From assembly GCA_013360285.1 (NCBI GenBank), contig JABWCM010000009.1, positions 1 to 62,597 on the forward strand: a stretch of DNA of 62,597 nucleotides, read 5' to 3'. Below are positions 27,369-36,546 of the stretch, one piece after another. This DNA is from Myxococcales bacterium. Lineage in GTDB: Bacteria; Myxococcota_A; UBA9042; JABWCM01. How positions within the stretch are numbered: position 1 is the stretch's first letter; each line of letters starts with the position of its first letter. The notes under the pieces were generated by a model. It had not been told where the DNA came from. It searched no databases and worked only from the letters and a program-made list of their open reading frames with translations. The position numbers and the translations under genes were made by a program.

Positions 27369-28037
27369 TCAGGGAGTTGCTTCACTGTCTGTTAGCGTGA
27401 CCGACACCGTCCCCCAATCCGTCGGACGCGGATCGATTTCGACAGAGTAACTGCCAATGCCGATATTAGCAAACCGAATAGAATCTCCATTCCAATGCAA
27501 CGACGAAACTTCTTTGTCACCACGGCGCAATGTTATTCTGGGGCAACGGGTAGCCAATGGCAATGGGAGTTCATCCACAAACAAATCAAAACGTTTGCCG
27601 GAACGTTTAGCGATACGTAACGTCGGCGTGAAATCGTGTTTGGCGGCCGGGGCAAAGGTGAACACGTTCGCTGCGGTTGTCGACATAGCAGACCGTGTTG
27701 TAATCATTTGTGTGGAGAAACCAAATCCTGTGGCCTGCAGCACTTCAAGTGCATGGTCTGCCCAACGCACCACAATATGCCGAAGTTGTTCGAGATGTGT
27801 CTCTTTTGGGGGTAACTTAACCGAATCGATCATGCCCGCGGCAAGTTTGAGTGGAAATGGCTCAGACAATTCCTGAACGATTGCAGCAATTTCCAGAAGT
27901 TGTGGCTCTTTTAAGTGAGCAACAGAACCGGAATCAATCGCCATCGCAACGTCTACCAGTTCGCCGTCGGTAAGTTTGCGTTCGCGATGTAGCACCGCAT
28001 CCAGCAGTGTTCGCATCGTTTCGGGAGTATAAGCCAT
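27369..28037 (-). CDS. Protein of unknown function between sigma factor and CHAT gene
   Basis: The ATG at 28037 is preceded by GGAGGA; the open frame runs further upstream into a repeat, so the longer frame is disregarded. The product is 222 residues without signal peptide or membrane segment. The N-terminal ~90 residues are helical (TMRTLLDAVLHRERKL, LLEIAAIVQELSE). The C-terminal ~80 are beta-rich (TLRIAKRSGKRFDLFVDELP, IRFANIGIGSYSVEID). No family is recognised. Position suggests it connects the sigma factor to the CHAT protease, for example as a regulator or cleavage target. Confidence 0.65.
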   Translation of the reverse strand: MAYTPETMRTLLDAVLHRERKLTDGELVDVAMAIDSGSVAHLKEPQLLEIAAIVQELSEPFPLKLAAGMIDSVKLPPKETHLEQLRHIVVRWADHALEVLQATGFGFSTQMITTRSAMSTTAANVFTFAPAAKHDFTPTLRIAKRSGKRFDLFVDELPLPLATRCPRITLRRGDKEVSSLHWNGDSIRFANIGIGSYSVEIDPRPTDWGTVSVTLTDSEATP

Positions 28038-28076
28038 GGCATCCTCCACATGGTCCTTGTTTGCGCGAATGATAAA

Positions 28077-28139
28077 TCCGTATTTTTCACAAACTTGCCG
28101 GCGAGAGTGCCGATGCGCAAACTCGTGAGAAATCCGGGC
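28077..28139. repeat. Palindromic repeat, family D (copy 2)
   Basis: It contains CTTGCCGGCGAGAGTG, identical to 16 bases at the copy near 690, and ends with CTCGTGAGAAATCCGG, the reverse complement of the left arm of that copy. It lies in the ~105-base space between the sigma factor stop and the next gene. Confidence 0.55.
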
Positions 28140-28142
28140 CAA

Positions 28143-28814
28143 TTAACCTGACGATGAATCCTCGCCCCTCAGAACAGGAACATCATCGGTATCAGACGAC
28201 CAACTCGGATGTTCCTGACGGGCCAGTTTTTTGTTCATACGAACTTCAAGCTTCCGCAACAGACGATTCTTTCGCGTATAAACAGCACCGAGCGTCGTTT
28301 TCAATTCCGCGGCGATGTCAGCGGCAGGAAGTTCTTCAAAAAAGATCATTTCGACAAGTCGACGGTCCTGCGGAGAGAGTGAATCGACAACGGAGCGGAG
28401 TGTTTCCAGGTCCTGTTCCAATTCAACTTGAGTTTGAGCACCTTCGTTCGGAGAAACCAGTGTATCGAGGATGGAGCGTTTGCCGTCGTCGTCTTCCTGC
28501 AATACATCTTCTCGACCCAACTTTCGAATTCGATCGATTGTAAAATGAACACTGACCACCTTGATCCAAGTGGTCAGGCGGCAACGGCCGTCAAATTGCT
28601 GCAGTTTTCGACAATTTCGATCATATAAAGAAAGAAATATTCCGTTGTGCCAATCCGAAATCTGATCCGAACTCGATCTAATCCCCCTTGTACGAAGGGT
28701 CTGATGGATCGACGAGTAGACCAATCCGCTGTATTTCGTCGCCAATTCCGCCCATGCGCCGCGATCCTGGGCAATACAACGGTCCACAAGTTCTCTTTCG
28801 GAGTCGAGAATCAC
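28143..28814 (-). CDS. Sigma-70 family (ECF-type) RNA polymerase sigma factor
   Basis: 223 residues from GTG 28814, overlapping the stop of the upstream lipoprotein gene (GTGA) with GGAGG upstream. The N-terminal half has sigma region 2 features (SGLVYSSIHQTLR, then LTTWIKVVSVHFTIDRIRK). The C-terminal part has region 4 with a helix-turn-helix (LSPQDRRLVEMIFFEELPAA, DIAAELKTTLGAVYTRKNRL). Region 3 is absent, as in ECF sigma factors. No classical anti-sigma factor is adjacent; the coupled lipoprotein could sense a signal and the downstream CHAT protease could release activity. Confidence 0.88.
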   Translation of the reverse strand: MILDSERELVDRCIAQDRGAWAELATKYSGLVYSSIHQTLRTRGIRSSSDQISDWHNGIFLSLYDRNCRKLQQFDGRCRLTTWIKVVSVHFTIDRIRKLGREDVLQEDDDGKRSILDTLVSPNEGAQTQVELEQDLETLRSVVDSLSPQDRRLVEMIFFEELPAADIAAELKTTLGAVYTRKNRLLRKLEVRMNKKLARQEHPSWSSDTDDVPVLRGEDSSSG

Positions 28815-29854
28815 TGCTCAGAAGCCTCCAGGCCAGCAATAACCGCCGGAATTGTGGCAAATTTGATGCCTATTGATGCGGACTCTTTGGCGCCATCCCC
28901 GTCGGAGTCAATGTCATTTTGCACGAGATCGGTTGCCTGAATAACAACACTTTTTTTGATCCCGGCCGCATCAAACTCCTCTTCGGGAATTTCATTCAAG
29001 GCACCGGTTAATTTTTCTTTCGGAACCGCACCAGCCAAAATACCGCTCATCGAAAGAACCCTTCCAGCGGAATCACGTTCGATCGTTGCCTCCATTCGCA
29101 CGTTGGTGGCAGGAATTTTTACGTTAACGCCGAACAACGGAATACTTAGGAGCAGCGTGGCTTCCTTGCCGCCGGCTTTGAGTGCACCTGTGGCGGATAA
29201 AGCAGCATTTTCGAGCACCATGAGAGGGTTACAACGTTCATCAAAGGAATCCGGGCGCACACGATACAAACAGCTATCTGCCTGCCAATCACATTCTTCG
29301 TTCGTCGAATCAATTCGAACCGCAAACATCCGAATGGTCAATGATGCGTCGACAGAAGTTTCCGGCAAACCATCTATTTCCAGTGCCAACATCAGCGAGC
29401 CAAGAGCCAACGCCTCTTCCAAACTTTTATTGGCGATAGCGGCAATAATCGACAATTGGTTATCAACGCCGCCAGAACAATCCGCTTCCGGCGCGCATGT
29501 AGTCGAATTTGCGTCGATATCCAATCCCTCCTGTGGCCGACCGCTTGTACCGATCGCCAACGCAGATACTTTGCTCGCGGCTTGTACAAATATGAGATCA
29601 TCTTCGGCGCAATTTGGCAATGCGGCAAGATCCGCTGATGTTGGAGCAATGGTTTTGTCGAGAGGAGGTAATTCGTCCGGCGAACTCGTTGTTTCCTCAG
29701 CCGTCGAACCACTATCCTCCTTCGTTGCTGTTGTGTCGATAACACCCGATGATTGAGGTTCGTCATCTTCGGAAGAATCGCAGGCATTGCAAAAACAAAT
29801 GACAAAAAAGCCAAATAAAACCAATAACCATTGCTTCGAGGAACGAAACTTCAT
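28811..29854 (-). CDS. Asp/Ser-linker lipoprotein coupled to sigma factor
   Basis: The frame is longer, but ATG 29854 gives a proper signal peptide (MKFRSSKQWLLVLFGFF, then CFCNAC). The 347-residue product has an acidic Ser/Glu/Pro linker (~30-70), then a mostly beta/alpha domain. In it, FAVRIDSTNEECDWQADSCLYRV and a segment beginning SATGALKAGGKEATLLLSI suggest a secreted fold with internal repeats and two Cys pairs. No family is recognised. Its stop overlaps the sigma factor start, so the two are made together; it may be the envelope sensor of the sigma/CHAT system. Confidence 0.65.
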   Translation of the reverse strand: MKFRSSKQWLLVLFGFFVICFCNACDSSEDDEPQSSGVIDTTATKEDSGSTAEETTSSPDELPPLDKTIAPTSADLAALPNCAEDDLIFVQAASKVSALAIGTSGRPQEGLDIDANSTTCAPEADCSGGVDNQLSIIAAIANKSLEEALALGSLMLALEIDGLPETSVDASLTIRMFAVRIDSTNEECDWQADSCLYRVRPDSFDERCNPLMVLENAALSATGALKAGGKEATLLLSIPLFGVNVKIPATNVRMEATIERDSAGRVLSMSGILAGAVPKEKLTGALNEIPEEEFDAAGIKKSVVIQATDLVQNDIDSDGDGAKESASIGIKFATIPAVIAGLEASEQ

Positions 29855-30130
29855 CGACACCACCACGTCCGGTTCCCCCGATAGACGATGTAGCATAACG
29901 ATTCGGGTTGATTCGTGCAAAGTTTACATTTGCACCTGCAAAACGACCATCAATGCGCTGTTTTGAGTGATGAATGGGTTGAACAAAGTGTTGACAATTT
30001 TTCGCAAAACAAGGCAGTCTGCGCCCCGGCCGCTCATTTTCGGCCGCAGAATTTGCGGCATTCGGTTTGTGCCGGAGCAGAAAAACGAATCAAAAGCGGC
30101 ACAGTGAAATTTTAAACGAAGAGGTGAACA

Positions 30131-30799
30131 ATGTGTAAAACAAGATGGGTCGCGGTGTTGTTGACTCTGTCCGTTTTCGGGTTCGGTTGTGATTCTTCGG
30201 ACGGAGACGGCGGTGATGGTCAAGGAGGGACTGGAAACTCAGGAGACACATCCGGAGGCGGAAACGGCAACGGCGGTTCAGGAAGCGGTGAATGTAACCC
30301 AAGTTCGAATCCTTACGCTGGAACCTGTGTGGAATCCTTTGCACAGCCCTGTTTTCAACCAAGTGGCGCTTGCACAGCAACAGTTACTCAGGACGGAGCA
30401 AACGTCGAATGGGCAAGTGGGCACAAAGTTGAAACCCAAGGTACATCGAGCACAGGCAGCGATGGCTCCGGGAACACATGCTATACCGGACAAACCACAG
30501 TGGACGTAGCTTCTCAAACATCAACTACGACCTACACTGCCGACGGCAAAACCTATGTATTTGAAGCATCATCAAGCGGCGCGATGAAGGTCACATGTCC
30601 CGACGGATCGACCATTAACGTAACCGCAGATCAAGCAAAGGATGCCAGCGCATGTAGCCCGGGCTCCTATGAGGGATGCGAGATCGATTTTGGCGGCGGT
30701 GGTAACTTACCAGGAGGCTGCACTTCCGACGGCGATTGTAATGGAAAAAAATGTTGTGATGTATTCGGCGTAAAAACCTGTCTTGATGCCTGTCTATAG
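30131..30799 (+). CDS. Gly-rich, Cys-rich lipoprotein
   Basis: 222 residues. The signal peptide ends FGFGC, a clear lipobox. An Asp/Gly/Ser/Asn low-complexity linker (~23-55) follows, then a beta-rich Thr/Ser domain with repeated Cys (CTATVTQDG, CPDGSTINVTADQ) and a C-terminal small Cys-knot-like end (CTSDGDCNGKKCCDVFGVKTC). No family is recognised. It is transcribed divergently from the sigma-coupled lipoprotein across a 276-base region. Confidence 0.7.
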   Translation: MCKTRWVAVLLTLSVFGFGCDSSDGDGGDGQGGTGNSGDTSGGGNGNGGSGSGECNPSSNPYAGTCVESFAQPCFQPSGACTATVTQDGANVEWASGHKVETQGTSSTGSDGSGNTCYTGQTTVDVASQTSTTTYTADGKTYVFEASSSGAMKVTCPDGSTINVTADQAKDASACSPGSYEGCEIDFGGGGNLPGGCTSDGDCNGKKCCDVFGVKTCLDACL

Positions 30800-30859
30800 T
30801 GGTACCACACCCGTAAGTGTTTGGCATTTTTAGACGAATTCAACGCCGAGGCTGCGTTT

Positions 30860-30974
30860 GGCCGTCTCGCCGGTAAAAGGACCTACGACAGATTCTCGAT
30901 ATTCGTGAGTGTTTTTTACGAATGGTCCGGCTTCAATTCGACTGCGTCGTGAAATCCCCAAAAAAGACACCACT
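30860..30974. repeat. Palindromic repeat, family A (diverged copy)
   Basis: It contains TTCTCGATATTCGTGAG, then GAATGGTCCGGCTTCAATTC and TGCGTCGTGAAATCCCC, which align in reverse orientation to the copy at 37545-37690 (GGATTTCACGACCCAGCCGA...). No coding capacity. It occupies most of the 318-base gap between two lipoprotein genes. Confidence 0.55.
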
Positions 30975-31117
30975 TACCTAGATTCTTTACCAACCCAAAA
31001 TAGAAATTCCGCGGTCCTAAATTACGAATGGTTCACAGTAAGTTGGTATACAATAGTACCGCGGTAGCTGTTGACTGCTATATCAGTGGTGGTAGGTTTG
31101 CTCCCGGAGGTATTGTG

Positions 31118-31600
31118 ATGACAAGCGCAGTTCGACTGGGTCTATGTTTGGTGCTGGCCGGCAGCATTCTATCCCTCATTTCCGCCTGTGGCGCTGGACC
31201 AGATGAAAATTCCGGCGGTGACGAAAAACGGTCGTCTGCAAAGCTTATGCCCTTAGCAATGCCGGTTCATGATCGCCTGGATCCTGCAGGGGGCGATACA
31301 ACGGACTGGAAGAAAATCGAGGTACCGGTTTACGAAACGGTTCTGACGGTGCGAGCATGGTGGGATAATCCGGACGCTATCGCTACAATCATTATGCGAG
31401 ACCAGTTCGGCGGTAAAATGTACACCCTGGATCACAATATTGGTGAGCGAAAAAACGTTTGGCCGGATATCAAGGTTCGCGAAGGAACATATCTCTTCGA
31501 GATCATTGGAAAAACAGGCCTTACTGTCTATACTCTTGAGGTCACTCTGGAGGAAGGGGGGCCATCAAGACTACCGGGTGCTGTCCCACGACCCGAGTAA
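31118..31600 (+). CDS. Small lipoprotein, unknown function
   Basis: ATG 31118 follows CCCGGAGGTATT. The 160-residue product has a signal peptide ending LISAC, a good lipobox. After a polar linker, a compact beta domain follows (VYETVLTVRAWWDNP, IATIIMRDQFGGKMYTL, TYLFEIIGKTGLTVYTLEV), resembling a small immunoglobulin-like or C2-like sandwich. No family is recognised. It sits 68 bases before the acyl-CoA dehydrogenase gene. Confidence 0.65.
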   Translation: MTSAVRLGLCLVLAGSILSLISACGAGPDENSGGDEKRSSAKLMPLAMPVHDRLDPAGGDTTDWKKIEVPVYETVLTVRAWWDNPDAIATIIMRDQFGGKMYTLDHNIGERKNVWPDIKVREGTYLFEIIGKTGLTVYTLEVTLEEGGPSRLPGAVPRPE

Positions 31601-31668
31601 GCAAATCGGCGTCACCGCCGTCTTAACTTACAAGAACCATCACGCAACTTTATCAATGGAGAGCCCTT

Positions 31669-32811
31669 ATGGTTGATTTTCGTCTGTCGCCTGAGCAAGA
31701 ACAACTTCGTAATTTGGCCCGGGATTTCACAGCCAAATACATCGCGCCAAAGGCAAAACATCATGACGAAACCGGGGAGTTTCCAGCCGAAATCTGCAAA
31801 AAGGCGTGGGAATTAGGCCTGATGAATACGCACATTCCGGAGGCACACGGAGGATTTGGCCTCGGCATGTTCGAAGGAGCGTTGATCAGCGAAGAATTTG
31901 GCTTTGGTTGTACCGGCATTGGAACCGTCATGGACTGCAACAATCTTGCATCAGCGCCGGTAATCGTCGCAGGTAATTCGAACCAGAAAGAACGTTTCTT
32001 GCGCCCGCTTACGGAAGAATGTCTTTTTGTAAGTTACTGCGTGACGGAACCTCAGGCAGGCTCAGACGTTCAAGCAATCCGAACAACCGCAATACGCAAG
32101 GGAGACAAATACATCATCAACGGCCAAAAAATGTGGATTACCAACGCGGGTAAAGCCAGTTGGTTTTTTGTTCTTGCAAATACAGACAAAACCGGAAGTC
32201 ACCGTGGAATGTCGGGTTTCATCGTGCCGGCAAACACTCCGGGAATCACAATCGGAAAAAAAGAATGGAACATGGGTCAGCATGCCAGCGACACCCGAGC
32301 AGTCAGTTTTGATGACGTTGAAATTCCGGTTGAAAATCGATTGGGAGATGAAGGGGATGGATTTAAGATAGCGATGGCTGCCTTCGACCATACCCGTCCG
32401 TTGATCGCAGCTATGGCGGTCGGCCTCTCCCGTGCTGCGATGACTTTTGCCACCCAGTATGCGAAGGACCGAAAAACTTTTGGAAAAACATTGGCGGAAC
32501 ATCAGGGAATCCAATTCATGATAGCGGAAATGTCACGGGACATCGAAGCGGCACGCCTTTTGACCTGGCAGGCTGCATGGGCGATCGATCACGGACTTAA
32601 GAACACACGGATGGCAGCCACAGCAAAGTTGTTTGCAGCGGATGCCGCCATGCGAATCGCAACGGATGCCGTGCAGATCTTCGGCGGCTATGGATATAAC
32701 AGTGAATATCCCGTAGAAAAGCTTATGCGGGATGCAAAGATCTTCCAAATCTACGAAGGAACAAGCCAAATTCAGCGTATGATTATCGCTCGCGAGGTGC
32801 TCAAGGGTTAA
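31669..32811 (+). CDS. Acyl-CoA dehydrogenase, MCAD-like
   Basis: 380 residues, the standard length; GGAGA precedes the ATG. Conserved blocks include [21 protein letters not shown] and [13 protein letters not shown]. The C-terminal motif [10 protein letters not shown] supplies the catalytic Glu at the position used by short/medium-chain enzymes. Isovaleryl-CoA dehydrogenase has its base elsewhere, so this is not the missing first enzyme of the leucine cluster at 41-46 kb. It oxidises acyl-CoA to trans-2-enoyl-CoA with FAD, passing electrons to ETF. Confidence 0.95.
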   Translation: MVDFRLSPEQEQLRNLARDFTAKYIAPKAKHHDETGEFPAEICKKAWELGLMNTHIPEAHGGFGLGMFEGALISEEFGFGCTGIGTVMDCNNLASAPVIVAGNSNQKERFLRPLTEECLFVSYCVTEPQAGSDVQAIRTTAIRKGDKYIINGQKMWITNAGKASWFFVLANTDKTGSHRGMSGFIVPANTPGITIGKKEWNMGQHASDTRAVSFDDVEIPVENRLGDEGDGFKIAMAAFDHTRPLIAAMAVGLSRAAMTFATQYAKDRKTFGKTLAEHQGIQFMIAEMSRDIEAARLLTWQAAWAIDHGLKNTRMAATAKLFAADAAMRIATDAVQIFGGYGYNSEYPVEKLMRDAKIFQIYEGTSQIQRMIIAREVLKG

Positions 32812-32825
32812 AAGCGATACACAAT

Positions 32826-33722
32826 TCACGCTACTTGGGCATAAAGGCGATTGAAGTAAACTGTAATATGAGCAGGACGCTCCGGACGTAACCGAATCGA
32901 CAAGTGGTCCGGAAGTTGGATACCCAATATTTGGGATGATACTTTGAGACGCCGAGTAGTCATAGCGGGAGCCTGCGACAGTGGTGCCACCGCCGATGTC
33001 AGCGCAGACACGGGAACATCGGCATAAGAAACTTTCAACCCGGACCTCACCCCAGCTCCGTCTATACCCACTGTATAGCGTTGACGACCGTACGCTGAGA
33101 TTGCGCTGTGCACGTCACGTAACATTAGAAACTCGGGATCCTCCAGCAAATCCTGGCGATCACCCAGTGCGTCCAATGTTGTTGTTGCCCCACCCGGCTC
33201 CGGGGGGCGGCTTGCGTATAACTCAACTCGAACCGGACGACCGGAGGCAATCGTAATTTGCCGCAACGTGTTCACGCCAACCGCTGTAAGCAACCGTTCG
33301 GCCGCCCGTTCGCCCATCGCCGGCGATAATCCAAGTGCTTCGAATGCGCCACCTACGTCGTCGTATTTGAGCCGATGGTCAAGCGTTAACTTAGCATGTA
33401 CATCACCCCCTGTGACCGCTAATTTAGCGGTCCATGGTGCTTCGGGAAAACGTTTTGCTAACGCTTCGCAACGCGTCGCGACAGCAAAATCGAGTCCACC
33501 ATGCTTCAACAATCCGTATAGCTTCGTGCGCATGGACGGAAGATGGCTACGAACAATGACTGCGATAAAACTCGCGTCCAAACGCAACTGAATCTGCACG
33601 GGATCTCCCAGTTCAAAGGAAAATACCCGCGGCACTTCGGACCACCACGGTGCCGGCGAAATCGACAACGCACCCATAAGACTTTCTGTTTCGTCTCGAA
33701 ACAGTCGAGCTGTATCGAACAT
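32826..33722 (-). CDS. Protein of unknown function, 298 residues
   Basis: ATG 33722 follows GGAGG and is preferred to the upstream in-frame start. No signal peptide or transmembrane segment is visible. The sequence is a mix of helices and strands (VQIQLRLDASFIAVIV, WTAKLAVTGGDVHAKLTLDHRL split by short gaps, GERAAERLLTAVGV), ending in beta-rich HITVYFNRLYAQVA. No family is recognised. It is convergent with the acyl-CoA dehydrogenase gene, 14 bases apart, and probably independent. Confidence 0.65.
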   Translation of the reverse strand: MFDTARLFRDETESLMGALSISPAPWWSEVPRVFSFELGDPVQIQLRLDASFIAVIVRSHLPSMRTKLYGLLKHGGLDFAVATRCEALAKRFPEAPWTAKLAVTGGDVHAKLTLDHRLKYDDVGGAFEALGLSPAMGERAAERLLTAVGVNTLRQITIASGRPVRVELYASRPPEPGGATTTLDALGDRQDLLEDPEFLMLRDVHSAISAYGRQRYTVGIDGAGVRSGLKVSYADVPVSALTSAVAPLSQAPAMTTRRLKVSSQILGIQLPDHLSIRLRPERPAHITVYFNRLYAQVA

Positions 33723-33801
33723 CGAACCTCCAGGGTTCACATGGGAAACTACACGACAACACCTATTATTGGATCATGTGGAACACTGTGCCGGCTGCAC
33801 T

Positions 33802-33970
33802 GAGAGGGTCAGCGGAAATAGCCAAGGGAGCTCTGATTGGCTAATTTAGGCGGCCGTCCCCATGCACACCGGTGCGGCATATACTCGATATCGCCTCTGT
33901 CGGGTCTCGGCCGACTCAGCGCTAAATTAGCTCTCCCAGAATCACTCCCGGCTTGAAGATGACCATCTGA
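33802..33970. repeat. Palindromic repeat, family B (copy 1)
   Basis: It starts GAGAGGGTCAGCGGAAATAG and ends ACTCCCGGCTTGAAGATGACC. Inner arms TTGGCTAATTTAGGC and GCGCTAAATTAGCTC are also roughly inverse, and the centre is ACTCGATATCG. Homologous elements lie at 36376-36546 and 52043-52174. Confidence 0.75.
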
Positions 33971-33991
33971 ACCCGTACACGCCGACGTATT

Positions 33992-35602
33992 TCAGAACCG
34001 CAGCGCAACTTCCGCACGATAACTAGACGACGGAGGAACGTTCACACACGTTCCACCAGCACACACAATACCGCCGGGAACACGACCGCCGAACATACGT
34101 AGCGTACTACCGCGATAAAAATCCCAATCAAATTGCCCAGCAACATGATGAATGGGATTTTTGAATTCAAATTCAGTGGTATAGCCATACAAAGTACTCA
34201 CACGCAAATGCGGCTGAAAAGCATATGTTGTTGTAACCAATCCTTTGACAAATGAGATATTGTCCGGCACGCCCTGTTTCACTTCGCTGCGGTGTTCCGC
34301 TTTGATGTTGAGACTATGAGGTCCATGTAGGGGAATATTGAATTCCCCCTCCAAATGCCAGAGTTTGCGTAACAATCGTGAATCTGTAGTAAACCGCTCC
34401 TGGCGCCAACCTCCCGAAATCTCGGCAGAATATCCGCCATCAAAGTCTTGTCGTAGGCCGGCATACGCATGAATTGCCATGGCGCCGTCGTCACCATACG
34501 GGTCGGTTTCATTTTTGGAAAAATAATAAGTCATCAGATTGCCGTAAAAGCGCGTATGTGTGTCGGAAATGAAATATTCAGCGCGTATTCTGCCGCCGGA
34601 TGCGTCAAAATTGTTGGGAACGGTCTGATCAAATCGTTCCAGGGTCGGAGCGTTATTGTAAAAAATTCCCGCTGCGGCCAAACGAGCGTCTGCAGTAACA
34701 AATCGAAAACGACGATAATGTTTAGCCTCAACAAGCGTTGTGAGGGCACCGAAAAATCCACTGAGGCTGCCATAGATGGCTGCACCATTGTCGGTGCTTC
34801 TCTTGTTGGTGAGAGTATCCAGGTCGGTGTGCCTAAGCAGCGCGCTCTCAAAATACAACGCCGTGCTGCCCCCAAGGTTCGGAATCGAAATCGATCCTCC
34901 TGCCACGGTGGTCATTTCGTCGTGTCCAAGCAACGAAGCGGCATCAAACCACATGTGTACGCCTCGGACACCTACTTCGACACCGTCCCCCAATTCGATA
35001 ATATTTTCCATACCCAAAAGTGCATCATGGGGATCATCAAGCACCCTGCTTGATATCTGCTCGACATTTTGGATATTGGTGATCCCGCCAATGATTTCAG
35101 TACGAAATGCGCCGAATCGAAACTGAGCACGCCCGCCGCGTACGGTAGTATCCAACCCCAACTCATCGACCTTTCGTACACTAAGAACAAGGCCTCTTCC
35201 GAAGGATGTGTAAAAGTCGCCCCCTACTACCACGCCGAAATCGAAGTTCCATCGAAGAAAAAACTTCTCAATGTTTACGTAATCCTCAAAAAAACAAGGC
35301 TGTTCGGCAGTGGATTTGCAATCGGCATCGAAAAGAAACACGGCCGTATCAACACGAACACCCGCAGAGATGGGGTTTCTGGATACCGTCACATTCAGTT
35401 TGTTGAGCAGTGTAAGGACACCGTCGTCTTCCTCATTAAAATCAAAGTTGGTATCGAGATACCGGGTGATAAAACTTTCCGTAACATCAAAGCCTACATC
35501 ACCAACGTACGGAATATGTACATCAAACGCATATGCGAATCGTTCAGTCCAGATCACGGAACAACCCAGAATCAATCCAAGACTCAACAATACTCGGGTC
35601 AC
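33992..35602 (-). CDS. Outer-membrane beta-barrel protein (DUF6029-like)
   Basis: 536 residues from GTG 35602. The signal peptide ends near FAYAF. Alternating polar/hydrophobic strands run throughout (FFLRWNFDFGVVVGGDFYTS, AKHYRRFRFVTADARLAA) and the C-terminal residue is Phe after AEVALRF, as expected for BAM-dependent barrels. The GRGLVLSVRKVDELGLDTTVRGG block resembles DUF6029 barrel proteins. Its start overlaps the stop of the thiol-disulfide gene upstream (GTGA), so the two are coupled; the TlpA-like protein may help folding of this or other envelope proteins. Confidence 0.8.
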   Translation of the reverse strand: MTRVLLSLGLILGCSVIWTERFAYAFDVHIPYVGDVGFDVTESFITRYLDTNFDFNEEDDGVLTLLNKLNVTVSRNPISAGVRVDTAVFLFDADCKSTAEQPCFFEDYVNIEKFFLRWNFDFGVVVGGDFYTSFGRGLVLSVRKVDELGLDTTVRGGRAQFRFGAFRTEIIGGITNIQNVEQISSRVLDDPHDALLGMENIIELGDGVEVGVRGVHMWFDAASLLGHDEMTTVAGGSISIPNLGGSTALYFESALLRHTDLDTLTNKRSTDNGAAIYGSLSGFFGALTTLVEAKHYRRFRFVTADARLAAAGIFYNNAPTLERFDQTVPNNFDASGGRIRAEYFISDTHTRFYGNLMTYYFSKNETDPYGDDGAMAIHAYAGLRQDFDGGYSAEISGGWRQERFTTDSRLLRKLWHLEGEFNIPLHGPHSLNIKAEHRSEVKQGVPDNISFVKGLVTTTYAFQPHLRVSTLYGYTTEFEFKNPIHHVAGQFDWDFYRGSTLRMFGGRVPGGIVCAGGTCVNVPPSSSYRAEVALRF

Positions 35603-36174
35603 GGAGACACCACCCTCAGCAACGAAGATACTTTGTGTTCAATACGGGCTTCGTCTCCCGTGGTAAACCCCTGATGTTGTTCAACAATTTCTCCGCGGCG
35701 ATTCACCAAAAGGTAAAACGGCATATCACCCCGCGGGTTGTATCTCGACAGAACGGCGCTTTGGCTATCCAGCAAAACGGGGAATCGGTACCCATAGCTA
35801 CTTACATAAGGCCGAACCTGGGCAACGGAATCTGGTCCGTCCGTAGCGATCGCGATATATACAAAACCTTGATCTTTCAGACGTTCATACACTGGTGCCA
35901 TACGCGACAGCTCTGTCTTGCATGGCGCACACCAAGTCGCCCAAAACGTCACCATTAACACGTCTTTTCCCAAATGCCTCTCCAGCGGAAACGAGGTACC
36001 GTCAACAGTTTTCAGGTCAAATCGCTCAAGGGGCGTACCCGATTTTTCCGACAAATCGGTCTCGTTTCCTGTATCGAGTGCCCTTGTTTCAGTTTTGACA
36101 TCGCCAGGTTTTGCGCATCCGAAAACGCACAATACCACGCTAATAATGACCAGGGTCCGTATTGATTTCGACAA
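35599..36174 (-). CDS. TlpA-like thioredoxin-fold lipoprotein
   Basis: The open frame extends upstream through an A-family repeat. I choose TTG 36174, where GAGGA lies upstream and the product starts with a proper signal peptide ending VFGC. The 191-residue protein has the thioredoxin fold with active-site WCAPC in MVTFWATWCAPCKTEL, cis-Pro in GDMPFYLLV, and a C-terminal helix. TlpA/ResA proteins reduce or exchange disulfides in the envelope. It is coupled to the beta-barrel gene. The upstream repeat probably misleads automatic start calls. Confidence 0.85.
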   Translation of the reverse strand: MSKSIRTLVIISVVLCVFGCAKPGDVKTETRALDTGNETDLSEKSGTPLERFDLKTVDGTSFPLERHLGKDVLMVTFWATWCAPCKTELSRMAPVYERLKDQGFVYIAIATDGPDSVAQVRPYVSSYGYRFPVLLDSQSAVLSRYNPRGDMPFYLLVNRRGEIVEQHQGFTTGDEARIEHKVSSLLRVVSP

Positions 36175-36214
36175 TTTGTCCTCACAAAAGACCGTTGAAA
36201 CGGGCCACCTCAGA

Positions 36215-36375
36215 GAGTTTGTAAAAAAATAGCTGAACGAACTTGGATGGATGCTTTTGGCCCCGCTGCCCCGAAAAAGATCTGCACCATATTCCCGATA
36301 TGACTCGGTTTTTTTCCTGGCATCGTGGCCAAAATCCTCGCGTCCAAGTCCGTCCCCATCTTTTTTCACAAACTC
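36215..36375. repeat. Palindromic repeat, family A (copy 2)
   Basis: Terminal inverted repeats GAGTTTGTAAAAAAATAGCTG (36215) and TTTTTTCACAAACTC (to 36375). The core CATATTCCCGATATGACTCGG is shared with the 51.9 and 59.3 kb copies. It is directly followed by a family B element. Confidence 0.85.
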
Positions 36376-36546
36376 AGAGCGTCAGCTTCAGGCCGAAAGT
36401 GACCATGAGAAAGCTAATTTAGCGCTGAATTTGCCGGGATCCGACTGGGGCCATATTGAACATATTCCTCACCAACGGGCGTGGCCACGGCAGCCTAAAT
36501 TAGCCAATCAGGGCTCGCTTGTCTATTTCCGCCGACCCTCTGAGAG
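36376..36546. repeat. Palindromic repeat, family B (copy 2)
   Basis: Begins AGAGCGTCAGCTTCAGGCCG and ends GTCTATTTCCGCCGACCCTCTGAGAG, so it is in the opposite orientation to copy 1. Inner arms AGCTAATTTAGCGC and GCCTAAATTAGCC match the other copies. It abuts the family A element with no spacer. Confidence 0.8.

Noticed and set aside
31669-32811. Isovaleryl-CoA dehydrogenase completing the leucine cluster
   Set aside because: The C-terminal YEGTSQIQ motif places the catalytic Glu as in medium/short-chain enzymes; the gene is also ~9 kb from the cluster and on the other strand.
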